Assembly (NCBI GenBank): GCA_932294295.1
Contig: OW028574.1
Location: forward strand, 52,264,797-52,328,796
DNA length: 64,000 bases
Direction of reading: 5' to 3'
From: Alitta virens
Taxonomy: Eukaryota; Annelida; Polychaeta; Phyllodocida; Nereididae
In this document: positions 22,769 through 38,200 of the stretch, in pieces
Position numbering within the stretch: the first letter of the stretch is position 1
How the letters are laid out: every line of letters begins with the position of its first letter
Translations under genes and position numbers: made by a program
The notes under the pieces: generated by a model
Databases searched by the model: none
Told to the model about the DNA's origin: nothing
What the model saw: only the letters and a program-made list of their open reading frames with translations

Positions 22769-23217
22769 ATGGATTTCCTGACTAATACACAATCTGTAGA
22801 AGATATGGGGAAATTCGCACAAACTACAGAGTTATATGTTTCCCTTGATAATGAATACGACACAGGAAGACCTCTCTGGAGGACAATAATAGATTCACTG
22901 GAACTCGGTATCACCATACTTGGCTTAAGCCTCAACATTTTGACAATTATAAGCTTACAGAAGCACAGGGAGAACTTATCGAGCACAATTCTACTTCTGC
23001 TACAGCACCAGTCATTGTTGGATTCCTGGATCTGCATGATGGCCATAGCAATTTTATTCCAACCGTACATGTGGCAGACTGGGAATTCCACATTCGACCT
23101 ACTGCTTTGTCAGGTCTGGCATGGTCAGGGAATGTACTGGGGCTGTGTGCTTCTTTCTGTATATAACCTAGTGCTCATTGCTGTCGAAAGGTGCATGGCA
23201 GTCTGCCGACCATTTGT
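22769..23217 (+). CDS. GPCR exon 1: N-terminus, TM1-TM3
   Basis: The ATG at 22769 is the first in frame and gives a 38-residue extracellular N-terminus without a signal peptide, normal for class A receptors. It contains GLSLNILTI (TM1), SLLDSWICMMAIAI (TM2), and LLLCQVWHGQG to VERCMAVCRPF (TM3 and ICL2). Donor GTAAGT at 23218 leaves phase 2. Confidence 0.93.
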
Positions 23218-26200
23218 GTAAGTACAAGCCTTAAATATAAGTACAAGCCTTAAATATAAGTACTTTTTTTTTGTAAGCATTTTATCTTACCAAGCATGGC
23301 GAAGCACAACAATTGATAGAAATGTTTGCAGTAAATCAAAACCCCCAACTGCTTAACTATCAACTTTTTAACCCTGAGCGAACAAAGTTCGACAAGGGTT
23401 TTTGTTATCATCAATGTCTGTCTGACGGGTGGTTGGGCGGACGTAACACTTTCGTTTCCGGGGTAGAACTCTAACACTAATGCACTTACCCTAACAAAAT
23501 TATGTGGTCTAGTGGTGCCTTTTGATAGTCACATTGACAAAATTTGGAATAAAATAGAATTATTATTATTATTTTTTTTTTTATGTCTAAAATAGTGAAG
23601 TGGTGCCTTTTGGGGGTCTCATGGCCGTAAATACCATAGAATTTTCAAAATTAGGGCAAATTAGGGAAAATTCCTACTTTTTCAAACCTCCATACAAAAG
23701 ACATTATTTACCTTACATGAATTAAATTGTATCACTGACATATCTAAATTATTTTCACTTTTCAAACTTCATTTTGATTTCGTTTTAGGCTGATTACATA
23801 ATAATGTAAAATCAGAAAAATAATTCTAAATATTGTGTTTAATTTTGTTTCCGGAGCAGAATACTAGCATTAATGCACTTACCCTTACAACATTTTTTGT
23901 ATGTTATTACTCTATATAGCTTAGCTGCTGTGCATTTTGATAGTCACATTGACGTATTTCAGCTGTGTTTAAAAATATTTAGAGAAAAAAATAAAAATAA
24001 AAATCTGTTTCCAGAGCAGGACTCTACTGCACCTACATGCATACAATATTTTTTTTTTTTTTTTCATTATAATGGAAAATCTGGAAAAAATGCTAAACAT
24101 TGTGTTGCTTTCTTCATATTCCTTAGTATCCCATATTTAGCAATGACAGCTGTAAATGTTGTACAATTTATGTGCATACAATTATTAAATATTTGATCAT
24201 AGTATTGCCATGCTCAACCCATTCAACAGTTTTGTTTATAATTAGTAATTTCATATTAATTTGTTGCATAATGATCTATATTACTTTCACTTGACTCCCA
24301 ATACTTATTATTGTTCTTCACACCTGTAAAGTTTTCTGTTATTAATACTAATTTGAATGCCATAAATTTAATGCAAATCTGCAACCCAACAATTCAGTAA
24401 CTGTTGAAGGGAATATGGCAATTGATAATATACAGTTGCCAGCTAAATGTAAACAGCGAGAAAAAAATATTTTGACTTATAAAGGTAATAAAATGGGTGT
24501 GTAGAGTATCTTTCCATACAAAATAAACCTTTAAGGTTTGTATTTATTTGTATTTGGACTTTATTTATTTAAATACAAGTTAATACAATCCTTAAAGATT
24601 CTTTTTGTATGAAATTATACCCAACATCTTTATGTGGCATAACATTATTGCTGAATTTCATTTATATTCCTTAGGATCATTGCCATAGCCCATATATAAC
24701 TATTTTGGACATATAAATGATAATCTTAGTTGCAGATTAGTTATTAGTTAAGGGAACATGCTATTGTAGTGATAATTCAAGCGAACTGAAAACTCCTTAG
24801 TGTGCATAAAATCTTTGAAACAGAACAATTAAATGGCAAGAAAAGGATTGAAAATACTTTTTATGCTCACTTGGCTTTACTCACAGAATGGATTGCTGTT
24901 AATACAGGGTTCCTGCAGATTTACCTTCATAAGAAGTAAGATCTTTGTAAGACATTATAATTTCATGTTCACATAAAAAAAATAAGACCATTAATATAGT
25001 AATATACACCAATATTTTAAATTTCATCATTAAAAAAAATCTATCAGGGTATTGGCTATTAAGCAATGAAATAAACACAGTTCTTGTGTATGTAAAGAAA
25101 GTTCATAATTTCTATTCATTCACATTTACCAAATTGCCTGAATATTAAAATGTGGATGTTAATATCCAAGTATATTTGCATCAAAATAAGACAATGTAAG
25201 ACTTAGTGGACAAAATTAAGACTTAATACGGGCCTTACTTTTTACAAAAATTAAATATAACTTTATCAGGCTTTGTAATGAGCCATGGGAACACTGTATT
25301 ATTTCACACTTAACAGAATATAATGAACAAATGAAGAAATTCAAGATTTCAAACGATAGGACATCTTGGACTCTAATTAGCATTGCGTAACAGCCTATGT
25401 AAGCCAAGTGGCAATTGTTTCTGTTCATGCACACACTATATAAACACTCAAGAAAATTTATATTTTTCCAAATTTTGCAAAACATAGCCGAGATATGTTA
25501 GTGTGGCTATCACAAGGCACCACTAGGCCATATAGAGTGTTACTGTATAAAATTTCATTAGGGCAAGTGCATTAGTGTTAGAGTTCAGCTCTTGAAACGA
25601 AAGTGTAACACCCGCCCTCCTGCCTGTCGGACAAACACTTAACAATTTAATGATGCCCGTGTGCTATGTGGGATTCACTGAGGGTTTAGCTGCAGTGCAG
25701 CCTATGTTTTATTTACTGATTGCCATATATCATCCATGGTAATTTCTGTTTTTCACTGTGGCCATGACAAATGATCATAACAATGGAGAAAAAGGAAAAA
25801 ATGACATTCAATTTGGAGATAGGAAACACATTTGATTAATTGCTGCAGAGGTGTTTTTATCAGATAGAAAGTTGAAGTTTGACTACTTGCTAACATTTAT
25901 ATCTGTAGAAAAAGAAATACTGAAAAACATCGGGGCATCCATTTAGTATTTCGAATGTGTGATCTATTTCCAGCCAAACCAGTTTTTTACCTTTCATAAA
26001 AAAAAGAAAAAGATGATCATATTTTTGGAAGCGATAAAAAAAATTATGTCCTTTAATGCAGTCTATGCTGCCCTAGGGACCGTTATAGTTAGTTTCATTA
26101 AAAATGGCCTGTCTAATTAAACGCTAGACAACTTCTGCCATACGATGCTACCTGTCACTGAATGGAACTGTCTGGCTATAGCTGGTTATTCAAAGCCGGA

Positions 26201-29200
26201 TCTAAAAGTACATGCAAATACATATTCATGATATCTTAGATAAATTTAAAGGTTTATATTTTGTCTGATGTGTAAGCCAGGAGTAGACAGAAGCAACCAG
26301 TTATAGCTACAGCCAGGAATACTTCGTTACAGCTGTCTAGAGTCGACCATATTTTATGAAACTAACTGTATGTGGTTTTCAATGAGACAGCAGTTTCTGT
26401 CTACTTTGGTTCAGGAAACCAGCAACTTAGATACATGTATTTCGTAGAGAATGTCTCACAGATCAAATTGGTGAAAAGCTTACTTAAATTCCTCAAGTAT
26501 TTTTTTGGTTAGAGTCAAAGAAAAGGCCATGCAGCATTCTTTATATTTTGTCATGGGATTATATGCGCACCACGCAGTTCTACAGCCTTCCTACTTACCT
26601 GGATCTATATTATTATACGGAAAAATAAAGAGTGCACACACAAAATATGGCTAATCTTGACATGCTGTTATTTTAGCCTATATGACTTAGTCGCCGATAA
26701 AGATAATATATTATGTGTATACTGTCCAGACAATATTTTTTCAACCTGTTGCAAAATACCACGCAAAATGACAGGACTGCTGCCAGGCTACATATGGCCG
26801 TGCCATTGCATCTTCCACTGTAAAAGCCTAGGGCGGCAAAAGTTGAAACGTATGCAAAGGGCGCCTAAGTTTAAAAAAGGGCGAAGGGCAGCTAAATAAA
26901 ACATACAAATAACAAAAGCCTCGGGTTAACAGAAGATAAACATTTCCTGGCAAATTGGAAAGATGACACGCCCTGACAATCAGAGAGCCCTCTGGTTATC
27001 TGTGTAATTGCTAGAGGAAAATCAGTGAATAGACTAAGGGGAAATAGGAGAGAAGTGCCCTAGGGGAGTGAGAGAAACCCTTTTGTATCAAGAACGGAAG
27101 GATTCATATTTGTATGGATGTTACATTCCGGTAATGACCATCATTGCTTCAGTATTTCCAAGAATTTCCAAGAGTTTGTTATGAAATTGTACATAACATT
27201 TTATGACGATAAAAATATAACAAAATATTACCTCAGCGAATCCCACATATCACACAGGCATCATTAAATCTGATATCAGGCTTGTCAATAAAACGATATA
27301 TATATATATATATATATTAAAATTGATTAGCGTCCATCCGACAGGCAGGAGGGTAGGCGGAACATTTTTATTTCCAAAGCAGAACTTCTAATACTAATGT
27401 ACTACCCTAACGAAATTTCATACAGTTATACTAGTGGTGCCTTTTGATAGTCACATTGACATTATACTGGCTATGTTTTACAAAATTTGGAAAAAAAGAA
27501 AAAAGATAATTTGTTTATTTCTTTCGTCTCCGAAGCCGAACTCAGACACTGAGTGTTGGAAGTAAGCGGTTCCCAATTTATTTACTTACTGAGTGCTTTA
27601 GTAGTGTGTGCAATCAACCTGAACAATCATGACTAGGCCTAGGTAGCATGTTACGTCAATGGCAATTTAGAGTACAAGATGTCCTAATCTTTTAACTCTT
27701 GAATTTCTCAATTTTGTGAAAGCATTTGGACAGGTGTGAATATATTAACAACAATTCATCCTGTTCAGATTAAAGCCAAATGAGCATCAAAATTATTTTT
27801 TATCCAATCTTCCTAAAGGATTTGGAACTCCACAGATTGTCGCAACCGATCAGACTGATCTGACTAAATCAGGTAATAAAGCCTATTTCTAGCAAGGCCG
27901 CTATGCGAAGATGCTTTAGGAAGATGAGTATATCCATTTCCTGCCATTTAAATAGTTTCAGAGGTTTTATGCACAGTAAGGAGTATTCAGTTCACTAGAA
28001 TTATCAATATGATTGCATGCCCCTTAAATAATATTCACCAAAGATAATCATTTTTCTGTCCAAAACCCACACATGGGCTATGACAATGCTTCCAAAGGAA
28101 TATATGAAATTCAGCAATTATACTGTAAAACATATATTAAAGTGTTAAAGAATATATCTTAAATGTGTTGGGTATAATTTCATACAAAAACACCTGTAAG
28201 ATTTGCATTTAATGGGTATTTAAATAGATGTTTTCATTTTAAATACAAATAAACAAAAATCTTAAATAAATGATCATACTTAACACACCAATATTTATAC
28301 CTTTATAAGTCAAAAAATATTTTTTGCACACTGATTACTTTTAGCTGGCAACTGAAGGAACTATACATTATCAACTGTTGCTGTTTTGCACCAAATCTAT
28401 GGTATTTAAATTAGTTATAAATTAGTATGCAACTAATTATTATGAAATTGATAATAAAAAACAAAAACTTTCCACTGGGTTGCTGAGAGTGAAATTTAGA
28501 GACTGGGTGAGAGAGGTCAGTCTTGCAGAGAAACATTTTATGACTGCCATTGCAAATTATGGGATAATATAACTAGGGAATGATGGAAACAACACTATTT
28601 TTAGCATTTGTATCCAGATTTTTCATTATAAAGACACAAAAAGGATGAAACACATTTCAAAATATAGCTTAACAAGTAAAAGTACTACAATTAAGATATG
28701 TTATGCAAAATTTCACTTATGTAGGGATCCTACTGTCATTGATATGGGGGTTTTCAAGAGTACCAAATCTTCATATTTTCCCCTTATAACAAAATTATAT
28801 ATCATTAATGGTCATGAAACCCAAATATTATATCTCTACACTATGTTAGACATATTATTGGAAGTTTTTGTATGCATGTTTTTTTCCCCCTAAATTTTGT
28901 AAAACACAGCCAAGATATTTCAATGTGACCATCAAAAGGCACAACTAGGTAATACCATATAGACACAATTAACCCCAATTTTATAATTTTTTTTCGATTT
29001 TTACATTAATTTAAAATCAGCATATGAAAAGAACGTGAAAATGAAAAGTGGAAATACTATAATTTAGATATGTTACTAACAAAATTTTACTCATGTAGGG
29101 TAAATGGTGTCTTTGATATGGAGGTTTGTACAAGTAAGAATTTTCCCTATTTTCCCCTTATTTTAATATTTCTCTGGTATTTACAGCCCCAAAAGGCACC

Positions 29201-32200
29201 ACTACACAATTTTAGACATATTATGGCAAAGTTTTAAGCATGTAGGTGCAGTAGTGTCAGAGTCCTGCTCAGGAAACGAACCAAACATTTTTTTTTCTAT
29301 TTTTTCCAAATTTTGTAAAACATAGCCAAGGTATGTCACTGTGACTATCAAAAGGCACCACTAGACCATATAGAGTATTACTGTACAAAATTTTGTTAGG
29401 GTGCATTAATGTTAGAGTTCTGCTCTGGAAATGAAAGTGTTACGCCCGCATTCCCTCAACCAAATGGATTCCTGGATTCACATGACGTCCTCTAAAGTTT
29501 AGTTTCTAACTCTATTTTCAAAGCCTTCTGAGTTCCAGAGTTTCAGACCCAGGATGTTGTATATTTCGGCTAAATTCTGAATTTTCTTATCATTGTAATT
29601 ACCTCACTATTGAGACCAACTTTTCATTAAGACCAGTAACTTTAGTACAAACGGGTGTCTTAAAAGTGAAGTTATACTGTTTGCAAATTTTAAATGTTGG
29701 AAAACTGAAGCATTCGTAGAAAATAAGATTTTTTTTTTTTTTGTCCCTAATTTTAATCCAATGGAATTTCATTCAATGGATTAAAAAACTAAACTCGCAA
29801 TCTCAGACCATCAATACAGGAAATACAGTGAAATGATCAGAATGAGGGATCATTTATTTCTTGAAAATAATTGCTAAGAAATTTATCCAAACAACTTTTG
29901 CATGTCATACAGGACAGATTAATGTCCATTTATTGGGTCGTCTGGACCAAACACTTTTGTTAGCTGTTTAAATCAATACATAATCCTCATTAACAAAAAG
30001 AAAGCTTCTTACAGCCCAAAAATTAAAATACATGATGTATTATTATTAAGTTTGTCACTTAAAAAAATTACAAGTTAATAGAAGCCATAGAAGCTTACTA
30101 ATTGATTGTCTCATTAAGAACATGGTGACGGACTAGTATTGTGATAAATCAGCATCTAACCTGTTCTGCGCTGCTAACGTTGTGAGCAGTGATCCTCAAT
30201 TGCTGGGATAAGAACCCAACAATTTTATAAATGAGGTATTAACAGTTCAGTTAATCTAATATTATGCAATGGCCAATGAATATTGCAGTAGACCTGTAAG
30301 GTCGTGGGAATTTTTTACTATGTATAAAATGACTGATTTTTTACATGTTTCTAACAGGTTAGCCTTTATAGTCAGTGACCTTCAAGGCTGGTCAATAGGT
30401 AGTAGTGTGCTTAATCCTCTCTGGTTCCTTGAGTGAAGAAACACTCAGGTTGGGTCTGGCGAATTCTGTTATCTGATTGGTTGATATCTAGCATCCACAC
30501 ATTGTGATGTCACCTTCCGATTCGAAGACCCGACTTGTCTCCTTACTTGAGATGGGAACGAGTCCAGCTTAGCCTGATGTGCTGCCCATGGCTACGAAGT
30601 TGTGTATTTATAAAGTTGGTTTTAGCTCGTCCATGAGAAAACGAGATTCAAAATCCAATACATTTCCATTTTATAATTCTTTATCTGAGAATGTTTCAAA
30701 TACACGATCAGTCGTGATCAATGAAAAAATTCCAACACAAAAGAAGATCTGCTGTAAAAGAAGATCTGCTGTAGTATAACGTGCCACAGGGCCAGCAATT
30801 GTTTGACTCCTTTGAGCAACATTGCAGTAAAAACTGGCATCTCTGATAACAAATAGTCAATTTTCACGGCAGTTTCTCGATATTTCCATCAGGTGGCTAC
30901 GACAGAATACTGCAATTCTATTGGCTGAAAAAGTTCCCACCCTTGACTGTAATTGGCTGAAGCAAAGTACATGTAACATGTATCAGCAGTATTTTCAATG
31001 CATTTTAATGTATATTTGACGTTTTATCATTCAGTAAAAAAATTTTTATTTCCCTGAGAAAGTTATATTTATTGAATAGCCTAGTTAAATGATGTTCTAT
31101 GTCCGAAAAGCAATATGAGTAATAAGAGGAGAAGAAAGGCTTTTGTCCTGAATTTCAGACGTATTGAGTCTCTCACTTATTACAGGTGTTATCAACATTT
31201 GCCTTGACACAACACATTTCCATATGATTGCAAACATGCTGAAGTGTCACCTGTTTACAAAAATGACGAACAGCTTGTTAAAAGCAATTATCGTCTAGTA
31301 AGTGTTTTGACTGCCAGATTTTTTAGAGCACTTTGTGTGATCAGATTATGATTTATTTCAAAGATAAATTATCTACCATGTTGTCTGCCTATAAAGCAAA
31401 ACACAGTTGTTGCAATGTCAATCTGAGGTGTGTTGAAGACTGGAGACTTGCACTTGACAAAAATGAAAAAGTAGGCTTTTTGACTCTGATTTTAGATGTT
31501 GTGGATGATGCTTTTTATTTACTCTTCTTAACTTGTACTGTCTCGTCTCTCATCTGTAATACTTTCATATCTAATCAAATTTTATTATTCATGCTCATTT
31601 CGGTGACAAGCGCTTGCGCTTTTGTTTATTGTTAACTGTATTTTTACCGAGCCTAAATAAAATTTTACCCACTTACTTTTACTTACTCAATTCAAGGCTG
31701 CTCTGTGAAAACACTCTATTTATGCTAATGTAGAAATAATTCTGTCACTTAAAATCCCGGAAAAATCTTCTAAAGCAAAAAAAAAAAATCCTCTTTATTT
31801 AAAATTATAAATATAGAAAAGATTCTTACATTTAAAACAATGCACTTCCGTAGGAAATACCGAGGACATTAGGAATTTTTTGCTTTGTAAGTTAAAAAGC
31901 CTCACCATAAAATCAACAGACATGTTTGTAACCTCGGTGTCTAAATACATCCTTTTCACGGAAAAGCCATGTTTGCATTTTGCCTCATTGACCTCTCTTT
32001 GCACTCAGATTTAAGTATTGTGAGTCACAAGTAGACAATGGTCATTGTGCGGTCACAGAGTGCAATAACAATGGTCAAGTAATTAATGTAATAAATATAT
32101 TGCGTAATTAAAATGAGATCAATAAGGCAAAAATGTCAACATGGCTGCCGTGTGAAAAGAGACACAAAAACTGCAGGGAATGATGTAGTAATACCTCATC

Positions 32201-35200
32201 AAGAATATTATACTTTTACTACAGTCGTTAGTTACCTCCTTGTGTTACCAGTAATTGCGTGTCTGTGACAGTCTATCACCTATAGGGAACGAAGATCAGA
32301 GGGGAAAACTTGGCAAACATACCTCGCATTTTGCAACTCTGTCATACTGTTAAATTACACATTATAATGTGGTAACTATGGCGCTACCTGGGGCATATTT
32401 GTTTCTAGGTCCAGATCAATCAATTAGAATATTTTTTGGGTAGTTTGGTTGATCAGGGCACAAATTATAGGGTATGATTTTCTTGTGATTTTACGAGCCA
32501 AAAACCGTAAAAATGAGAATTTCACCCTTATGACCGGGGGTGTCAGATGTCCACTTCCACGTTTCTAGAAGTTGGGACATGGTAGATAACTAAAATGCAT
32601 TGCTATAAGCACCTCCCCACAGGCTCTCGGGTAGACAAACCATTGATTTGGCATGTTTCGCCAATATTTATGAATTTATATTTTGTTTGGCTCTTGGGGG
32701 AGTTCTAAATCCTCATCAATTGAGCCCAAATTTTGCACGGGAGACAGAAATTATATATGGGAGAAACTCTTTAAATACTGAGCCTTCGAGGTTTACAACT
32801 TATGTTAATATTTTGGAACACCATAACAGTGAGACCTCAAAAGACAAAGTGACGAAACTGTTGCTAGAGCTCAATTCACACCACATGGGCATACAATTAG
32901 GACAGGCTACAGAATAACCATTAAATAAAGATGATCTTTGAAAGACTTTTCATAACTGATAATATATTTGTTGCGGTGCCTAAGAGTGTCAATGAACGAC
33001 TAATTCTATTGGAAAAGAAAAGAGAAAATATAAGCTGGAAGAGAGGTCCTTCCGTGGTAATGGGTTTTGAAGTAAAAGGCTAAGGACATCCAGCTGAGGT
33101 ACAGCTCAAAAAGAATGCCCTGGCTGGGAGTTAAAAGCTGGTTAAATGAGCTCTTCTTTAACACCATGCAGCGCGCACAGTTTCTGGTTTCCTCTGTATG
33201 TTGTTACCAATGCATAGTTAGTTTCATAAAAAAACGGTCGACTCTAGACGGCTGTAGTGACCTATACCTGACTGTGATCTAAACATGCTAAAGCCAGTTG
33301 CTTCTGTCCACTTCTATAGCTAATAATCGCCTTACATCTATCACCAGATAAATATAAACCTTGGAAAATGTAAGAAATTAATCTAATATATCAACAATAT
33401 GTACCTTTAGATTCAGTTTTGAGTAGCAGGCAATCAGCTTTGGCTAGGTTTAATTTGACGGGCTGTTTTTATGTAACTAACTGTATGTATAGATACTCAT
33501 TTTTACTTGTCATATGTTTCAGTCACAGCCAAATCAAAAGGCCAAGAATACACAACACCCATGCGGCCATGTACTTCCTGAGTGTGGTTCTACTAATTCC
33601 AGCATATTTACAAACCAGATACACTCCTGAGGTAATCACTTTGACCAGTTGTAGCTCAAAAAGCATGTATACTTCCTTGGTAAAGTTAGTGTAAAGCCAC
33701 TGTCACACGAGCCGGTTTTGCCGTAGTGAACCCGTAGTATTACGTAATAGTTGCGGAAATTGCTACCCGGCGGCCCCAATACGGCCACCCGTGGATACCC
33801 GGCAGGCACCCGTGGGACCCTTGGCTAAGCCGGGAAACCCATGCTTGCATGGCACAACCGTGGAAATCTCCCGGGAGTCTCCCGGGTGAAAAATACCCGT
33901 GGGAGCCGGCGGGTGACCCGTGGGAGCCGGCGGGTTACCCGTGGGAGCCGGCGGGTGACCCGTGGGAGCCGGCGGGTGACCCGTGGGAGCCGGCGGTTTA
34001 TCTGTTACCCGTAATAAAACCGGCGATTTGTTGAGGGGTTCTACGGGTGACCTGGCGGCTTCCACGGGTGACCCGGCGGCTTCCACGGGTGACCCGGCGG
34101 CTTCCACGGGTAAAGGCCCTTTCACACATAGCCGGATCAGACGCCGGAGCGTCCCGGAGTAACATTTTATTACCTCCGGGGGGTTCCGGGATCAAAGAGC
34201 TGTTAAATGTCAACAAAAACTCAATGTTTGGTGATGTGTACACGATGTCAATACGGTCTCAACAAGGAGCAACACGGAGCTAACACGACTGTCCCGTTTA
34301 GAGTGCGGAGTGAACCGGATTTTCACGGTGCCTTCGCGGATATCACCGGTCTTTACACCGTGTTCATTCGTGTGGAACCATGTTGCTCCTTGTACTCTCC
34401 GGCGTTAATGGCGGCGAAATATTCATGCCCGGTTGACGCCGGATGTAGCCGGGAGTATTCCGGAGTTGTCCTCCGGGATGCTCCGGCGTCTGATCCGGCT
34501 ATGTGTGAAAGGGCTTTAACCAGCTACCAGCGTCAGCGTAGGCAGGGAGGGTTGTATATACTTTAAAAAATTGCTGCTCCTCTAATATTAGTCCGATTTT
34601 CGTCAAATAAAAACTGAATTGTAGTATATTTCATAGTGATTCCCTACATGTTTTCGAATCGTAAATAGACCAAATATTAAGCGAGATATACGTCTGAGAA
34701 GGCAGGTAGGCGGCAAACTGGTGCTCCCTTAATATTAGTCAGATTTTCGTCAAATAAAGACCGAATTGTGAAATTGTTCATACTGCATACTGTTTTCGGA
34801 TCGAAAATAGACCAAATATTAAGCGAGATATTTTATATTATATAATAAGCAAATAAATCTATCTGTCTCTCTAAACTAAATATCTACATTTTTGCCCAGT
34901 ATACCTGATTAATTTTCCTCACCTTATCTATTATATACTGCCATGATGTAAGATGTACAAAGGGTGCTGGACTGATGCTTTTCTCTTTGGCCTTTTCAAA
35001 GTGTACTGTCAAATAGTTTTGACCATCTTATATACAATGTTTGGATTAGCTTTATTGCAATTCATTTCTACTCATTCTGCCAACTGCCATGACCGTTATG
35101 TAAATTGCTATTAGCATTTTGAATGATACAAAGAATGGGTGTAGAGAATACAGCAAATGCTCAACATGTGTCAATTGCCTAATTGCCTAAATTGGGGTTC

Positions 35201-38200
35201 TTTGACCTGTCATGGTTTGTTCAAAGATGACACAGTAATATGACATTGTCTTGATTGTCATTCACAATTACAAAAAGATGTTATTGCTTTCATTAATTAA
35301 AAACAATGTATTTTATTGTAATTACCAGGCAATGATTATATTTGTATATTGGTATTTTTTTTATACATGTGAACATTCTTATATTTTGGTGTTGATTTGA
35401 ATCTTATTGTGATATTTTGATCAGTATTTGTGTATATTTTTGTAAAATGTAAATCTTATATTGATATTGTAATTAGTATTTGTGATTTGATCTGTGATTT
35501 TATTTGCTATCTTTTATGTACTTATATAGACCAAATATTAAGCTAGATATTCTATATTATATAATAAGCATATAAATCTATCTGTCTATCTACATATCCG
35601 ATTTTCGTCAAATAAAGACTAAATTATTCAGGGAAATATGTAGAATTTATATAATAGTTAAGATGGGGAAAATTAATGGAGTATACTAGGCACAAACAAG
35701 AATATTCTTGTTAATAAAGTTAGTAATACCTCATAGAGTATAGATATGTAGATATGTAGATAGACAGATGGTTATAAGATCTTCACATAATAATATGTTA
35801 CTATCAATAATTCATTGATTCGTAATCAATAAAAAACGAAAATAAAACATTGTTTGTTGGCAAAATAAAACACTTTTTTGTTACACTTTATGAACTCTAG
35901 TTTAGAGTAATCATTTTAGATATTTATTTCATTTTATATAAATTATCAATATTTCGTTGTTGTTGTTTCTGAAAATAATCCAACTGGAATTAAAATTGAT
36001 ATTGCATGTTCCATCCATGATCAAAACAATCTCCTTCTTTAATATGCATAATAAACAGGAATCAGTTGAAATTCAGAATTTCAATTAATGCTTGTGATCA
36101 ATGATGAAAAAGCATGACTTACCCCATTCTTTGTATTATTCAAAATGCTAATAGCAATTGTCAAGGCAGATTGCTATTACATATATAGGTTAATTGACTT
36201 TACAAAACCAAAGGAAAAGTCCTTCCCATTGGCCAGTTGGCAGAATGAGTAGAAATTAATTGCAATAAAGCTCATCCAAGCAATGTATATATAATGGTAA
36301 AAAATATTGACCACACCATTCAAGTCATGAACATACACAGAGCACCTTGCTGCCTTCTCAGACGAATATCACGCTTAATATTTGGTCTATTTTCAATCTG
36401 AAATTATGTGTGGAATAAGTATGAACTCCTCTATAATTCAATATTTATTTGACGCAAATCGGATTAATATTAATGGAGCAGCAGCCGCCACCAGACAACC
36501 GCCTTCTCAGACGAATATCTCGCTTAACATTTGGTCTATTTTCAATCCGAAAACACCTATGGAGTCAGTATGAATTATACTACAATCCAGTTTTATTTGA
36601 CGAAAATCGGACTAATATTAGGGGAGCAGCAGCCTCTTAAAGAAGCGCTCAGCATTGATAACGTCTGCGAGAGCACCACTGATTGCCTCCGCCAACCTAG
36701 CTACCTTCTCAGACGAATAACTCGCTTAATATTTGGTATATTTTCGATCCGAAAACAGGTATGGAATCAATATAAACTATACTACAATTTAGTTCTATTA
36801 AATCGGACTAATATTAGGGGAGCAGCAGCCTTTTAAAGTATACTCCTGGAAGCTGCAAGTTACTTCTACTACTCGCCGGCTTACTCCTACAACTCGGCGA
36901 GTAACCCGTAGAACCCGCCGAGTAACCCGTAGAACCCGCCGTGGCACCCGTAGAACCCGCTGAGGCACCCGTAGAACCCGCCGAGGCACCCGTGGAAGAC
37001 GGCGGGTAACCCGTGGCAGCCGGCGGGTAACCCGGCGGGTAACCCGTAGCACCCGGCGGGTGCTGCCCCGCCCCTTTTTGCTGCCAGAACGTGTCGCCAA
37101 ACCGGCGGAAAGAGCTGTTACATAACCGTTACGTCACTCTACGGGTTCACTACGGCAAAACCGGCTCGTGTGACAGTGGCTTTAATGTGTGCTGTGTGGT
37201 TTTTAATATTGCCAACTAACATCTGTGCAATGACTTAAATATACTATACATGGGCATGGCAGACATGATATTACGCACTTAATATCATGTCTTAATGTGT
37301 GATCCATCCTGTTGCTCTAAGATAAGACCTGACTTGTTTATCACACGAGATTTTGTTTGTCACATGGGGTATACTTCAACAGATGACATAACCCTCACCT
37401 TCCACCGGAATCGTTACAGCTTCATATACAAATATCCATTTTTATTTATTTATTTAATTTTGGCACAGTAATATCAAGAAACTGGAAAATTCCTCAAGCT
37501 TGGATGTTAACAACAAAGTTACTAATGACCTGTATATGTGTGTCCATTTCGTGCAGTGCCTTTTAGAATATTGTACATTGGAACATACAACAGGTCATGC
37601 ACATGGTCAAAATTGGCCCTGTTTGTTGAAAGCACCCATGAGACAGTCAAACAAAAATAGCAACTGGAGGCATGCTTTCAAAGCATGCCTTGTACAACAT
37701 CACCAAACCGAAAGATGAGTAATATTCAGTATGTCATCCTCTTTAGGCCTCACCCGCTTATTTTTGCCCTGACACCCTCTCTCTCTGCCATGTAGAGACC
37801 AGCTAGCACCTCAGAGTTACAATCTTTACTATCTTCTAACGAGTTTTTGAATTAAAAACCACCTTATTAAGGCCAAAGATCTTGTATGAAAATGTGGTTC
37901 ATCAACCACTGCCCAAGATATCAAACAAAAACTAATTGACCTTCTTGGATTTTTTTATGGATGAATAGGTACCCATAAATAGTTAAGAAATTGTGAGATT
38001 GGATTTATATAAACAATTGCATGACCAAAATGATGACTCGAACCACTCAAAAACAGTTTTTCCTTGTGAGGAGCATATTGTTAGTGTGTGACAAACCAGC
38101 ATGGTGTGGTAGCACCCCTTAGGGAAAAGTCCCCTTTTTTTAGAGGTTTTGGTCTAGTTTTGTCAAGGTTTTCGCATGATACCTTTATCTCTTTTGCAAG

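Larger units (their letters stand above)
33695..37182. mobile_element. Fold-back element, family A, copy 2
   Basis: About 3.5 kb, same plan as 10159-13389. Ends are AGCCACTGTCACACGAGC in both orientations, with TAA on each side if one extra T is counted at the right end. Interior matches include GAATGGGTGTAGAGAATACA and ACCAAATATTAAGC blocks. It begins only 63 bases after the GPCR exon 2 donor and contains a family B MITE at 34114-34515. It has one copy of the block duplicated in copy 1. Confidence 0.9.

Noticed and set aside
34207..34566. A conserved reading frame shared by two loci (34207-34566 + and 62200-62709 -)
   Set aside because: Both lie inside copies of MITE family B. The protein similarity follows from DNA similarity, the frame crosses the TIR, and the codons give no sign of separate constraint.
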